Shown here: positions 15,879 to 25,995 of the stretch, piece by piece
Position numbering within the stretch: position 1 is the stretch's first letter
Layout: every line of letters starts with the position of its first letter
From: an uncultured Bacteroidales bacterium
GTDB lineage: Bacteria > Bacteroidota > Bacteroidia > Bacteroidales > P3
Assembly (NCBI GenBank): GCA_900315935.1
Contig: ONBB01000007.1
Location: 1-64,000, forward strand
Direction of reading: 5' to 3'
DNA: 64,000 bases
Position numbers and translations under genes: made by a program
The notes under the pieces: generated by a model
What the model saw: only the letters and a program-made list of their open reading frames with translations
What the model was told of the DNA's origin: nothing
Database searches by the model: none

Positions 15879-16643
15879 TTAGGTGGTAATGGTGCCGATG
15901 AATATGGAATTGGAGACGCGACGGTTGATGTTGCGGTGGAGTTTATTGGCTTTCTTCTCGTCGGCGGAGAGGGTGGGGATGGAGGCGGTGCTGGTGGCCT
16001 CGACGATGGCGTAGAGGTGGTAATGGATTGCGTTAGTGCGCGATTGCGTTAATGCGTTAGTTTGCGCTGTTGTCTCGTTTTCGCATACTGCTGTCACCTC
16101 GTCGCTCAGGTCGGGGAGGTCAAAGTGGGCTTGTCCGGATTGGCGTTCCACGCTGGTCATCAGCATGCAGACTTCGGCTTGCGGGGAGACGACGTAGATG
16201 TGAACGACATCGTTGGGACGGGCTTTGTCGACGGCGAGGTAGGGGTCGAATGATAACTCCACATGGAGGCTGTCGGTGTGGCAAGTATTGAAGTCCACAG
16301 TCGGTAGTGGGCCGTAGGCGAGCTGCAGGGCAGGGTAGTTGACGGTGACTTTACCGTCGGCATAGACGAAGTGCTGTTTGTTGAGACGTGAGAATTCGTT
16401 GGACTCGGTATGTCCCTGACTGTGTGCATGTTTTGTGAGGCCGCGTTGCAGGAGGGAGCCGTAGAGGGCTGCGGTCTGCTGTGTGGCTTTAAAGAGGGCA
16501 CGCTGGCGCAGTTGCGCTTCCGACTGGCGGTCGGTGAGGGTCTCCGCCTTGCGGCGGACAAATTCTTTGCCGAAACGGGTGTAATAGACTACGTCGCCGA
16601 GTTTGCCGGAATTAGGTCCAAGGATAGGGTGGGTCTTTGCCAT
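15879..16643 (-). CDS. DUF6266 family protein
   Basis: 254 residues. The N-terminus, MAKTHPILGPNSGKLGDVVY, with its Gly-x-x-Ser-Gly-Lys-x-Gly core and a following arginine-rich stretch, is the signature of DUF6266, a family found widely in Bacteroidota and of unknown function. There is no signal peptide. The middle part is beta-rich with an SVERQSGQAHFDLPDLSDEV-like strand pattern. Codons from about 16029 to 16069 hold units of the 8-bp AATGCGTT repeat, giving the low-complexity residues TNALTQSRTNAI. The gene lies between the defence island and tRNA-Arg, on the same strand, and is more GC-rich than the island. Confidence 0.75.
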   Translation of the reverse strand: MAKTHPILGPNSGKLGDVVYYTRFGKEFVRRKAETLTDRQSEAQLRQRALFKATQQTAALYGSLLQRGLTKHAHSQGHTESNEFSRLNKQHFVYADGKVTVNYPALQLAYGPLPTVDFNTCHTDSLHVELSFDPYLAVDKARPNDVVHIYVVSPQAEVCMLMTSVERQSGQAHFDLPDLSDEVTAVCENETTAQTNALTQSRTNAIHYHLYAIVEATSTASIPTLSADEKKANKLHRNINRRVSNSIFIGTITT

Positions 16644-16777
16644 AGGATGCGGGTGGTTAGATGGTGACTATAGATATAACGGAGTTGTGACGAAGTTATT
16701 GTATCGTTGTCTCGGAGTTGCCACGAAGGGGATACGAAGGGGGACAGAGGGGGAGTAAAAGGAGTAGGCGTGTAACT

Positions 16778-16818
16778 AATGCGTTAATGTGTGAATGCGT
16801 TAATGTGTTAATGTGATA
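16778..16818. repeat. 8-bp short tandem repeat array (AATGYGTK)
   Basis: Five consecutive 8-bp units: AATGCGTT, AATGTGTG, AATGCGTT, AATGTGTT, AATGTGAT. The same unit occurs inside the DUF6266 coding sequence (16029-16069) and, on the other strand, inside vsr (1814-1852). Confidence 0.8.
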
Positions 16819-16851
16819 GTTGTATGTGATGGGATTGATAGCCAATGCATA

Positions 16852-16880
16852 AGAGCAGCCGGGTGGCTGCTCTTGTTTTT
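16852..16880. terminator. Hairpin between DUF6266 gene and tRNA-Arg
   Basis: Stem AGAGCAGCC / GGCTGCTCT (16852-16860 and 16865-16873) with a GGGT loop. It lies just beyond the 3' end of tRNA-Arg on the minus strand, and on the plus strand it is followed by TTGTTTTTT. It probably ends the tRNA-Arg transcript. Confidence 0.65.
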
Positions 16881-16882
16881 TG

Positions 16883-16954
16883 TACCTCCTGGGGGAATCG
16901 AACCCTCATCAAAGGTTTAGGAAACCTCTATTCTATCCGTTGAACTAAGGAGGC
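16883..16954 (-). tRNA. tRNA-Arg (CCT)
   Basis: Read on the minus strand: acceptor stem GCCTCCT paired with AGGAGGT, D-arm GTTCAACGGATAGAAT, anticodon loop TTCCTAA with anticodon CCT, T-arm GGGTTCGATTCCCC. The 72-nt cloverleaf is intact; the CCA end is not encoded. Its 3' end points toward the DUF6266 gene and the AT-rich island. Confidence 0.93.
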
Positions 16955-16959
16955 AATCC

Positions 16960-17075
16960 AGTTAAGAGTTATGAGTTAAGAGTTATGAGTGGGCTTGCAC
17001 GGAACACAACGCGTAACTCTTAATTCTTAATTCTTAATTCTTAACTCATAACTCATAACTCATAACTCATAACTT
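16960..17075. repeat. Inverted heptamer repeat arrays downstream of infB
   Basis: Reading the minus strand from the infB end: four GTTATGA units, one GTTAAGA, then three ATTAAGA (about 17014-17075). After 25 bp of unique sequence, inverted copies of the same heptamers follow (16960-16990). The two arms can form a long hairpin. The infB stop codon TGA is part of the first heptamer. Confidence 0.8.
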
Positions 17076-19979
17076 TCTCTTGATCTCTATCACCTCGTAG
17101 GCTTCGACGATGTCGCCGACCTTGATGTCGTTGTAGTTTTCGATGTTCAGGCCGCAGTCCTGTCCGCTGACCACCTCCTTGACGTCGTCCTTGAAGCGCT
17201 TGAGGGAGGCCAGTTTGCCGGTGTAGACCACGATACCGTCGCGGATGATGCGCACGTTGTGGTTGCGGTTGATTTTGCCGTCGAGGCACATACAGCCGGC
17301 GATGGTGCCCACCTTGCTGATTTTGAAGGTTTCGCGTATCTCGAGGTTGGCCACAATCTTCTCCTGCGTCTCGGGGGCGAGCATGCCCTCGATGGCGTCC
17401 TTGAGCTCGTTGATGGCGTCGTAGATGATGCTGTAGAGGCGGATGTCGATTTGCTCGGTCTCGGCCATCTTGCGGGCGCCGACGGAGGGGCGCACCTGGA
17501 AGCCGATGATGATGGCGTCGGAGGTCATGGCCAGCATGACGTCGTTCTCCGAAATCTGGCCCACGGCCTTGTGGATGACCTTGACCTGCACCTCTTCGTT
17601 GCTGAGCTTGATGAGGGAGTCGCTGAGGGCTTCCACCGAGCCGTCCACGTCTGCCTTGACGATGATGTTGAGTTCCTTGAAGTTGCCCAGTGCGCGGCGG
17701 CGGCCGATTTCCTCGAGGGTGAGGTGGGTCTGGGTGCGGATGCCCTGCTCGCGTTGCAGCTGGGTGCGCTTGGCGGCGATGTCCTTGGCTTCCTTCTCGC
17801 TCTCCATGATGTTGAAGGTGTCGCCGGCCTGGCAGGCGCCGGTGAGGCCCAGCAGGAGCACGGGCTGCGAGGGCCCTGCCGAGGTAACCTCCTGGTTACG
17901 CTCGTTGTACATGGCACGCACGCGTCCGTGGGTGGCGCCGGCCACGATGGGGTCGCCCTTGCGGATGGTGCCATCCTCGACCAGTATCTTGGCCACGTAG
18001 CCGCGACCCTTGTCGAGGGTGCTTTCGATGACGGTGCCCTTGGCGCGCTTGTTGGGGTTGCCCTTGAGCTCCATGATGTCGGCCTGCAGGATGACCTTCT
18101 CCAGCAGCTCCTCGACATTGATGCCTTTCTTGGCGCTGATGTCCTGGCTCTGGTACTTGCCGCCCCACTCTTCGACCAGCAGGTTCATGTTGGCCAGCTC
18201 GGTCTTGATGCGGTCGGGGTCGGCGCCGGGTTTGTCTATCTTGTTGATGGCGAACACGATGGGTACGGCGGCCGACTGGGCGTGGTTGATGGCCTCGATG
18301 GTCTGCGGCATGATGCGGTCGTCGGCGGCGATGACGATGATGGCGATGTCGGTCATCTTGGCGCCGCGGGCACGCATGGCGGTGAATGCCTCGTGGCCGG
18401 GGGTGTCGAGGAAGGTAATCTTGCGGCCGTCGGCGGTCTGCACCTCGTAGGCACCGATGTGCTGCGTGATGCCGCCCGCCTCGCCGGCGATGACGTTGGT
18501 CTTGCGGATGTAGTCGAGCAGCGAGGTCTTACCGTGGTCCACATGGCCCATGACGGTTACGATGGGGTTGCGGGTAACGAGGTCCTCGGGGCGGTCCTCC
18601 TCCTCGGTCTTGCTGATGGTGTTGAGCACGTCCTCGGAGGCGAAGTTGATGTCGAAGCCGAACTCGTCGGCGATGAGCTTGATGGTTTCGGCGTCGAGGC
18701 GCTGGTTGATGCTGACGAAGATGCCGACGCTCATGCAGGTGGCGATAATCTTGGTTACCGGCACGTTCATCATGGTGGCCAGCTCGTTGGCGGTAACGAA
18801 CTCGGTAACCTGCAGGGTCTTCTGGCCCTCCATCTCGTTGAGCATCTCCTCCTCCATGCGGGCGTGCACCTTCTGGCGCTTCTCGCGGTTGTGCTTCGAG
18901 GTCTTCGACTTGCCGAGGGGCGACAGGCGAGCCAGCGTCTCCTTGATCTGCTTCTCGATTTCGTTGTCGTCGATTTCGGGCTTCTTCTCCTCTTTCTTCT
19001 TTTTCTTCTTTCCGCCGGCGGCCTGCTGTTGCTGGGCGGCCAGTTTCTGGCTTTCCTTGCGGGCTTTCTCTTTCTCCTTGTTCTCTTTCTTGGCCACCTC
19101 GGCGCCAATCTTCTTCACCTCCTGGGCGCTCACGGCGTCCTTCTTGGTGTGCTTGCGCTTGCGCTTGCTGCCGGGGGTGTCGGCGCCGTCCTTGCTGAAC
19201 TGGCTGAGGTCAATCTTGTCCAGCACCTTGGGGCCTTCCAGCTTCTGGTACTGGGTCTGTATGAACTCGGGAGCCGGCTTGGCGGGTTCGGGTGTGGGTT
19301 CGGGAGTGGGTTCGGGAGCTGGGGCGGCGGGTTGCGGCGCGGCGGGTTGCGGCGCGGCGGCCACGGGTTCGGGCTTCGGCGCGGGTTTGGGGGCAGGGGT
19401 GGCTGCCTTCTCGCCCTTGGCGGAACGTTTCTTCTTGTCGGGACGTGTGCGCTGGTTGAGGGCGCTGAGGTCGATCTTGTCCAGCACCTTGAGCGGCCCG
19501 TTGTCCTGCGGTTCGGGCTGGGGGAGGGGTTCCTCGGCCTCGGGTTCGGGCTCGGGCTCGGCAGCCACGGGCTCCGGCTCGACTTCCGGCTCGGGTTCCG
19601 GCTCCGGAGCAGGTGCCGGCTCGGGTTCGGGTTCAGGTTCCGGCTCGGGCTGGGGTTCCGGCTCGGGGGCAGGGGCGGTTTGCGCCTTGGGGGCGGCGTA
19701 GTTCTTGATGATGACCTCTTCGGACTCGGCATCGGGCGTTTCCTTGGCCTGGGCTTCCACCACGCGGTTGGCACCGGTTACAAGTTCAATCTTGTCGGCT
19801 TCTTCCTTTACCTTGCGCTCGCCTTGGAAGGCGGTGGCCAGCAGTTCATACTGCTCATCGCTTATCTTGGTGGTGGGGCTGGGTTCCACCTGGTGTCCCT
19901 TCTTGGCCAGGTAGTCAACGAGGGTCTGGATGCCCACATTGAAGTCGGTGGCCACTTTTTTCAGTCTGAAACTTGCCAT
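17067..19979 (-). CDS. infB: Translation initiation factor IF-2
   Basis: 970 residues. IF-2 is the GTPase that delivers initiator tRNA to the 30S ribosome. The N-terminus has an IF2N domain ([20 protein letters not shown]). Residues about 110-300 are a Pro-Glu/Ala-rich linker with PEPEPE runs, then a basic coiled-coil stretch with [10 protein letters not shown]. The GTPase has G1 [10 protein letters not shown] (about 475), DTPGHEAF and NKIDKPG, followed by domain II and the C-terminal initiator-tRNA domain. The gene ends in KRKL, and the last codons fall in a heptamer repeat. It follows nusA and rimP, the usual order; a 59-bp gap separates nusA from infB. Confidence 0.98.
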   Translation of the reverse strand: MASFRLKKVATDFNVGIQTLVDYLAKKGHQVEPSPTTKISDEQYELLATAFQGERKVKEEADKIELVTGANRVVEAQAKETPDAESEEVIIKNYAAPKAQTAPAPEPEPQPEPEPEPEPEPAPAPEPEPEPEVEPEPVAAEPEPEPEAEEPLPQPEPQDNGPLKVLDKIDLSALNQRTRPDKKKRSAKGEKAATPAPKPAPKPEPVAAAPQPAAPQPAAPAPEPTPEPTPEPAKPAPEFIQTQYQKLEGPKVLDKIDLSQFSKDGADTPGSKRKRKHTKKDAVSAQEVKKIGAEVAKKENKEKEKARKESQKLAAQQQQAAGGKKKKKKEEKKPEIDDNEIEKQIKETLARLSPLGKSKTSKHNREKRQKVHARMEEEMLNEMEGQKTLQVTEFVTANELATMMNVPVTKIIATCMSVGIFVSINQRLDAETIKLIADEFGFDINFASEDVLNTISKTEEEDRPEDLVTRNPIVTVMGHVDHGKTSLLDYIRKTNVIAGEAGGITQHIGAYEVQTADGRKITFLDTPGHEAFTAMRARGAKMTDIAIIVIAADDRIMPQTIEAINHAQSAAVPIVFAINKIDKPGADPDRIKTELANMNLLVEEWGGKYQSQDISAKKGINVEELLEKVILQADIMELKGNPNKRAKGTVIESTLDKGRGYVAKILVEDGTIRKGDPIVAGATHGRVRAMYNERNQEVTSAGPSQPVLLLGLTGACQAGDTFNIMESEKEAKDIAAKRTQLQREQGIRTQTHLTLEEIGRRRALGNFKELNIIVKADVDGSVEALSDSLIKLSNEEVQVKVIHKAVGQISENDVMLAMTSDAIIIGFQVRPSVGARKMAETEQIDIRLYSIIYDAINELKDAIEGMLAPETQEKIVANLEIRETFKISKVGTIAGCMCLDGKINRNHNVRIIRDGIVVYTGKLASLKRFKDDVKEVVSGQDCGLNIENYNDIKVGDIVEAYEVIEIKRKL

Positions 19980-20038
19980 ATTCTGTCGAGTCCTTTCTTG
20001 TTAAGTTGAAAATTGGAAATTGAGGCGGTTGCGCTCAA

Positions 20039-21274
20039 TTATTCAAATTCGGATTTGAGTACGTCGAGTACGTGGTCGATGGTTTCTTCCTCGAGGTCGG
20101 TGCGGGTGATGAGCTCCTGCTTGGGCAGGTTGAGCACGCTCTTGGCGGTGTCGCAGCCGATTTTGACCAGCTCGTCGATGACCCACTGCTCGATTTCGTC
20201 GTTGAATTCCACCAGTGCCACATCGTCGTAGTCCTCGTCCGTGTCGCGGTAGACTTCGATTTCGTATCCCACCAGCTTGGAGGCCAGCTTGATGTTGTAG
20301 CCGCCCTTGCCGATGGCGAGGCTCACCTGGTCGGGCTGCATGAACACCTCGGCCTTCTTCTCCTCTTCCTTGATTTTGATGGTGCTCACCTTGGCGGGGG
20401 CCAGGGCGCGCTGTATCATCAGGTCGGGGCGTGCGGAGTAGTTGATGACGTCGATGTTCTCGTTGCGCAGCTCACGCACGATGCCGTGGATGCGGCCGCC
20501 CTTCACGCCGACGCACGAGCCCACGGGGTCGATGCGGTCGTCGTAGCTCTCGACGGCTATCTTGGCGCGCTCGCCGGGCTGGCGCACGATGTTGCGGATG
20601 GTGATCAGGCCGTCGTAGATTTCGGGCACCTCGGCTTCCAGCAGGCGTTCGAGGAAGATGGGGCTGGTGCGCGAGAGGATGATGACGGGGTTGTTGTTGC
20701 GCATCTCCACCTTCAGCACCACGGCGCGCACCGTGTCGCCTTTGCGGAAGCGGTCGGCCGGTATCTGCTCGGCCTTGGGCAGGATGAGCTCGATTTTCTC
20801 GTCGTCCAGGATGAGCACCTCTTTGTTCCAGGGCTGGTACACCTCGCCGACGATAATCTCGCCCACTTTGTCGCGGTATTTCTGGAAGATGAGGCTCTTC
20901 TCGTAGTCCTGTATCTTGCCCACCAGGTTCTGCCGGATGGAGAGTATCTCGCGGCGGCCGAACTCGGTCATCTCGATGGGTTCGGACAGCTCCTCGCCCA
21001 CCTCGAAGTCGGCTTCGATTTTCTGCGCGTCGCTCAGCGCTATCTCGCGCATCGGGTCCTTCACCTCGCCGTCTTCCACGATGGTGCGGTTGCGGAAGAT
21101 TTCGAGGTCGCCCTTGTCGATGTTGACGATGATGTCGAAGTTGTCCTCCGAGCCGAAGCGCTTGGACAGGGCCGAGCGGAACACCTCTTCGAGGATGCGC
21201 ATCAGCGTCTCGCGGTCGATGTTCTTAAATTCTTTGAATTCCTGAAAGGAACCACTCAGGTCTAACGTCTTCAT
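20039..21274 (-). CDS. nusA: Transcription termination/antitermination protein NusA
   Basis: 411 residues, the short form without the C-terminal acidic repeats of enterobacterial NusA. The N-terminal RNA-polymerase-binding domain (1-125) is followed by an S1 domain (about 130-200, GEIIVGEVYQPWNKEVLIL) and two KH domains, with the KH signature GSCVGVKGGRIHGIVREL at about 250-270 and AIGKGGYNIKLAS at about 320-335. NusA binds RNA polymerase and nascent RNA to modulate pausing. It sits between rimP (21 bp upstream) and infB. Confidence 0.97.
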   Translation of the reverse strand: MKTLDLSGSFQEFKEFKNIDRETLMRILEEVFRSALSKRFGSEDNFDIIVNIDKGDLEIFRNRTIVEDGEVKDPMREIALSDAQKIEADFEVGEELSEPIEMTEFGRREILSIRQNLVGKIQDYEKSLIFQKYRDKVGEIIVGEVYQPWNKEVLILDDEKIELILPKAEQIPADRFRKGDTVRAVVLKVEMRNNNPVIILSRTSPIFLERLLEAEVPEIYDGLITIRNIVRQPGERAKIAVESYDDRIDPVGSCVGVKGGRIHGIVRELRNENIDVINYSARPDLMIQRALAPAKVSTIKIKEEEKKAEVFMQPDQVSLAIGKGGYNIKLASKLVGYEIEVYRDTDEDYDDVALVEFNDEIEQWVIDELVKIGCDTAKSVLNLPKQELITRTDLEEETIDHVLDVLKSEFE

Positions 21275-21295
21275 ATTCTACTATTGTATTGTGTT

Positions 21296-21736
21296 TCAGA
21301 ATTTGATGGCCACGCGTGCCGATTTGATGTCGCGGTAGGCCAGGCGGTGCTCCTGCGGAGCCTGTTTCTTGTTGCCGGGCTCGACCAGCACGATTTCCTC
21401 CTCGCCGGCCTCCTGCAGCGTGCCCTCCAGCCGTTCGCCGTCCACCATCACCACCTCCAGCTCGCGCCCCACATGGCGGCGGTACTGGCGGTTGAGTTTC
21501 AGCGGCATGTCGGCTCCGGCCGAACCCACGTTCAGCTCGAAATCCTCCTCCTCGCGGTCCAGCTGGCTCTCCACGGCGCGGCTCAACGCGATGCAGTCGT
21601 CGATTGTAACGCCGTTGTCGCCGTCGATGTCCACAAATATGCGGTTGTCGGGCGTGATTTTCAGGTTCACGAGGAACTTGTCGGTGCCCTCCAATGCACT
21701 GTTTACCAGTTCTAATATCTTGATTTTCTCTATCAT
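21296..21736 (-). CDS. rimP: Ribosome maturation factor RimP
   Basis: 146 residues, needed for 30S subunit assembly. Start chosen at the ATG at 21734-21736 (MIEKIKILELVNSALEGTDK): it lies about 45 bp downstream of a clear -7 promoter element, while the longer in-frame extension would start upstream of that promoter inside a dispersed repeat. Family features are FLVNLKITPDNRIFVDIDGD, the DDCIALSRAVESQLD helix and the C-terminal SH3-like barrel. First gene of the rimP-nusA-infB operon. Confidence 0.95.
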   Translation of the reverse strand: MIEKIKILELVNSALEGTDKFLVNLKITPDNRIFVDIDGDNGVTIDDCIALSRAVESQLDREEEDFELNVGSAGADMPLKLNRQYRRHVGRELEVVMVDGERLEGTLQEAGEEEIVLVEPGNKKQAPQEHRLAYRDIKSARVAIKF

Positions 21737-21779
21737 ATCCAACAAAAAAGAGGGCTCATCTCCCTCTTCAAATTCGCTG

Positions 21780-21787
21780 CAAAGGTA
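21780..21787 (-). promoter_or_regulatory. -7 promoter element for rimP-nusA-infB
   Basis: TACCTTTG on the minus strand, followed by CA, matches the Bacteroidota TAnnTTTG element and lies 44 bp before the rimP start. Confidence 0.7.
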
Positions 21788-21880
21788 CGAACTTTTTCCG
21801 AACTGGCCAAATTTATTTGCAAAAAAAATAAAAAAATCTTTCCCGGATACCCCCGGGAGGCCCCTTTTCCGGCACATGGT

Positions 21881-21948
21881 ACCATAAGCTTCCATATCCT
21901 TCCAGTGCCTTTGTATTCCCCTACCGTTCCCCTACCATTCCCCTAGAA
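21881..21948 (+). repeat. Dispersed intergenic repeat, copy 1
   Basis: Starts ACCATAAGCTTCCATATCC and continues into three units of the form TTCCCCTACC. Three more copies: 39121-39170, 46870-46965 and, reversed, 61567-61652. The shared core is about 70-85 bp and always intergenic. Confidence 0.8.
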
Positions 21949-21990
21949 TGTGCCGGGTCGCTTTTTTTTCTCCAGTTCGAGTTTTTTTTG

Positions 21991-21998
21991 TAAATTTG
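21991..21998 (+). promoter_or_regulatory. -7 promoter element for aspS-menA-menG
   Basis: TAAATTTG followed by CA, 34 bp before the aspS ATG. Confidence 0.7.
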
Positions 21999-22032
21999 CA
22001 TCCTGTTATTTACAATTGAAAAACATATATCT

Positions 22033-23780
<1,748 letters not shown>

Positions 23781-23784
<4 letters not shown>

Positions 23785-24644
23785 ATATCTCCGCCCTTAT
23801 CGAGTCCATGCGCCTGCGCACCCTCCTGCTCTCCCTGGCGGGAGTCATCCTCGGCGGCATTATTGGCTATTCCCAAAGCCACTGCAGCCCCTGGACGCTC
23901 GTCTTCCTCTTCCTCACCACCGCCTGCCTGCAGATTCTCACCAACCTCGGCAACGAGCTCGGCGACCACATCAGCGGCGTCGACGAGGAGCGTGTAGGCC
24001 CGCGCTACGGCATGGAGCACGGCCTCACCGAGAAGCAGATGTTCACCGCCCTCAACGTCATCGTCGTCCTCTGCGCCCTCTTCGGGCTGGCGATGCTCCT
24101 CTTCTCGTTTGATTTTTCTATTTTCGATTTTCGGTTCTGGGGCATGCTGGCGTTGGGCGCGGCAGCCATCTGGGCCGCCACCCACTACACGCTGGGGAAA
24201 AAGCCCTACGGCTACCGTGGCTGGGGCGACATCTCTGTCTTCATCTTCTTCGGCCTCACCAGCGTACTGGGCAGCTACTTCGTAACCGCCCATACCCTCG
24301 ACTGGGCGATGGTGCCTCCCGCCGTCGGCATGGGCCTGCTGAGTGTGGGCGTGCTGAATGTGAACAACGTGCGCGATATGTCCACCGACGAAGGGCTCCG
24401 CCGCACCGTGCCGTTGCGGATAGGGGAGAAGTGGGCCAAGATTTACCAGTTCGCGCTGGTGGTGGGCGGCATGCTCTGCTTCATCACCGAGCCGCGCACC
24501 TTCTTCGCCTGGCCGTTATTGATTTGGCACCTCTACATGGTGCGCACCCGCAGCGGCAAGGCCCTCGACCCCGCGCTGCCGCTCCTGGTGGTCTCCACCT
24601 TCCTCGTCGCCGTCCTCTTCACCTGGGCTCGCTATGGCCTATGA
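23781..24644 (+). CDS. menA: 1,4-dihydroxy-2-naphthoate octaprenyltransferase
   Basis: 287 residues, a polytopic inner-membrane protein with about eight hydrophobic segments. It attaches the polyprenyl tail to dihydroxynaphthoate in menaquinone synthesis. Two Asp-rich prenyl-diphosphate motifs are seen: [16 protein letters not shown] (about 54-69) and [11 protein letters not shown] (about 194-204). The start overlaps the aspS stop and the end overlaps the next gene, a menG/ubiE methyltransferase, by 11 bp, so the two menaquinone steps are coupled. Bases 24104-24136 encode a Phe-rich stretch ([12 protein letters not shown]) from 7-bp-like units and are more AT-rich than the rest, perhaps a small repeat insertion. 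Confidence 0.93.
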
Positions 24645-25737
24645 TTTCGACAAGATAGCGCGCGACTACGACCGCCTCAACCGCATCATGACCCTCGGCC
24701 TCGACCGCCGCTGGCGCCGCCATGCCGTCCACCAGCTTTCCTCTCCCCGCTGTCCACTTTCCGCTCTGGACGTGGCTTGCGGCACGGGCGACATGATGGT
24801 GGAACTGGTCAGGCAGGGATGCACTGTTACCGGTGTGGACCTCAGCCAGGAGATGCTCTCTATCGCCCGGCATAAATTGGCACACTCCTCAGTCAGCCGC
24901 TTTGCGGCTGCCAGCTCCCCTAACTTAGGGGAGCAGTTGAATACCACACACTCCAACTCCCCCTCTAAGTTAGAGGGGGTGCCCGCAGGGCGGGGGCGTG
25001 TGTCCAGCGCGACCGCTGAAGCCAGCGAGTTCCTCGATGACCAGATGCACATTTCCAACTCCCCCTCTAAACTAGAGGGGGTGCCCGCAGGGCGGGGGCG
25101 TGTGTCCAGCGCGACCGCTGGAGCCGGCGAGCTCCCCGATGACCAGATGCACCTTTCCAACTCCCCCTCTAAATTAGAGGGGGTGCCCGCATTGCGGGGG
25201 CGTATGTCCAGCGCGACCGCTGGAGGCGGCGAGTTCCCCGATGACCCGATGCACATTTCCAACTCCCCCTCTAAGTTAGAGGGGGTGCCCGCAGGGCGGG
25301 GGCGTGTGTCCATCGCAATGCCGGGCGCCGTGTCCTTTCAATTGGCCAACGCCGAGCACCTGCCGTTCCCCGACGCCACCTTCGACGCCGTAACCTGCGC
25401 CTTCGGCATCCGCAACTTCGTGCACCTCGAGCAGGGACTCCGTGAGATGCTCCGCGTCCTCAAGCCCGGCGGCCGCCTGCTGCTCCTCGAGATGGCCACA
25501 CCCGACAGCCCCCTTGTCCGCCCGCTCTACCACCTCTACGCCCGCCGCATCATCCCCCTCCTCGGCCACCTCCTGGCCGGCAACCGGCAGGCTTACACCT
25601 ACCTCCCGGCCTCCATCGAGCGCTTCCCCAAGGGCTCCGCGCTGACCGCCATACTCCAACGCTGCGGTTTCGACCACATCACCCACCACAAATACACCTT
25701 CGGTGTCTGCCGCCGCTACATGGCGGTGAAACAATGA
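24634..25737 (+). CDS. ubiE: Demethylmenaquinone methyltransferase (MenG/UbiE) with in-frame repeat insertion
   Basis: 367 residues against about 240 for the family. The SAM-binding motif ALDVACGTGDMMVELV (about 44-59), the NAEHLPFPDATFDAVTCAFG segment, and LKPGGRLLLLEMATP are all typical. About 145 extra residues (about 86-232) split the domain after the SIARHK helix. The extra part is nearly four copies of a 34-residue unit starting SNSPSKLEGVPAGRGR, encoded by a 102-bp tandem repeat. The frame stays open throughout. MenG methylates demethylmenaquinone, the step after MenA, and its gene overlaps menA. Whether the enlarged enzyme folds is unknown; the insertion would bulge from a loop near the SAM site. 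Confidence 0.93.
   Translation: MAYDFDKIARDYDRLNRIMTLGLDRRWRRHAVHQLSSPRCPLSALDVACGTGDMMVELVRQGCTVTGVDLSQEMLSIARHKLAHSSVSRFAAASSPNLGEQLNTTHSNSPSKLEGVPAGRGRVSSATAEASEFLDDQMHISNSPSKLEGVPAGRGRVSSATAGAGELPDDQMHLSNSPSKLEGVPALRGRMSSATAGGGEFPDDPMHISNSPSKLEGVPAGRGRVSIAMPGAVSFQLANAEHLPFPDATFDAVTCAFGIRNFVHLEQGLREMLRVLKPGGRLLLLEMATPDSPLVRPLYHLYARRIIPLLGHLLAGNRQAYTYLPASIERFPKGSALTAILQRCGFDHITHHKYTFGVCRRYMAVKQ
24912..25318 (+). repeat. 102-bp palindrome-bearing tandem repeat inside ubiE
   Basis: Units start at 24955, 25057, 25159 and 25261, exactly 102 bp apart; the fourth is partial. Each unit has a hairpin CCCCCTCTA / TAGAGGGGG and a second small GC-rich hairpin GCCC / GGGC. A related palindrome, GCTCCCCTAACTTAGGGG, precedes the first unit (24914). 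The 102-bp period is a multiple of three, so repeat number does not change the frame. Confidence 0.9.
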
Positions 25738-25759
25738 GGGTCCCAAGACAGGGACCCTC
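25736..25759 (+). terminator. Hairpin at the end of ubiE
   Basis: GAGGGTCCC / GGGACCCTC with a 6-base loop; the stem begins inside the ubiE stop codon. The following T-run is weak. Confidence 0.65.
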
Positions 25760-25965
25760 GGTTGCTATTAATCCTAAAACACAAAATGGACGTTGTATCT
25801 TAAAACATTTGTTGTTCCATTTCGGCTGCAAAAGTACATCCGTTTCCCAAACCCCACAATACCCAAAAATGGTGATTCTTTTTTCGGTCTATATTATATT
25901 GTTGTTTATCAATATTATATGTAGGGGGTAAGAATATTGTTGTCCGTCGTTTGGTGAATTTTTTG

Positions 25966-25973
25966 TACCTTTG
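25966..25973 (+). promoter_or_regulatory. -7 promoter element for the Sel1-repeat gene
   Basis: TACCTTTG followed by CA, 22 bp before the chosen start. It rules out an upstream in-frame ATG at 25951, which lies before the promoter. Confidence 0.65.
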
Positions 25974-25995
25974 CATTTCCAAAATAATGACATTT

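Noticed and set aside
16883-16954. tRNA-Arg as a proven attachment site of an integrated element
   Set aside because: No integrase gene and no duplicate of the tRNA 3' end were found in the window; kept only as a possibility in the island finding.
18960-19700. Pro-Glu and Lys-rich runs in infB as repeat insertions
   Set aside because: Low-complexity linkers of this kind are normal between the N-terminal and GTPase domains of IF-2.
24955-25318. 102-bp repeats considered as a CRISPR array
   Set aside because: The whole 102 bp repeats with no unique spacers, and it lies in the menG reading frame; no cas genes are in the window.
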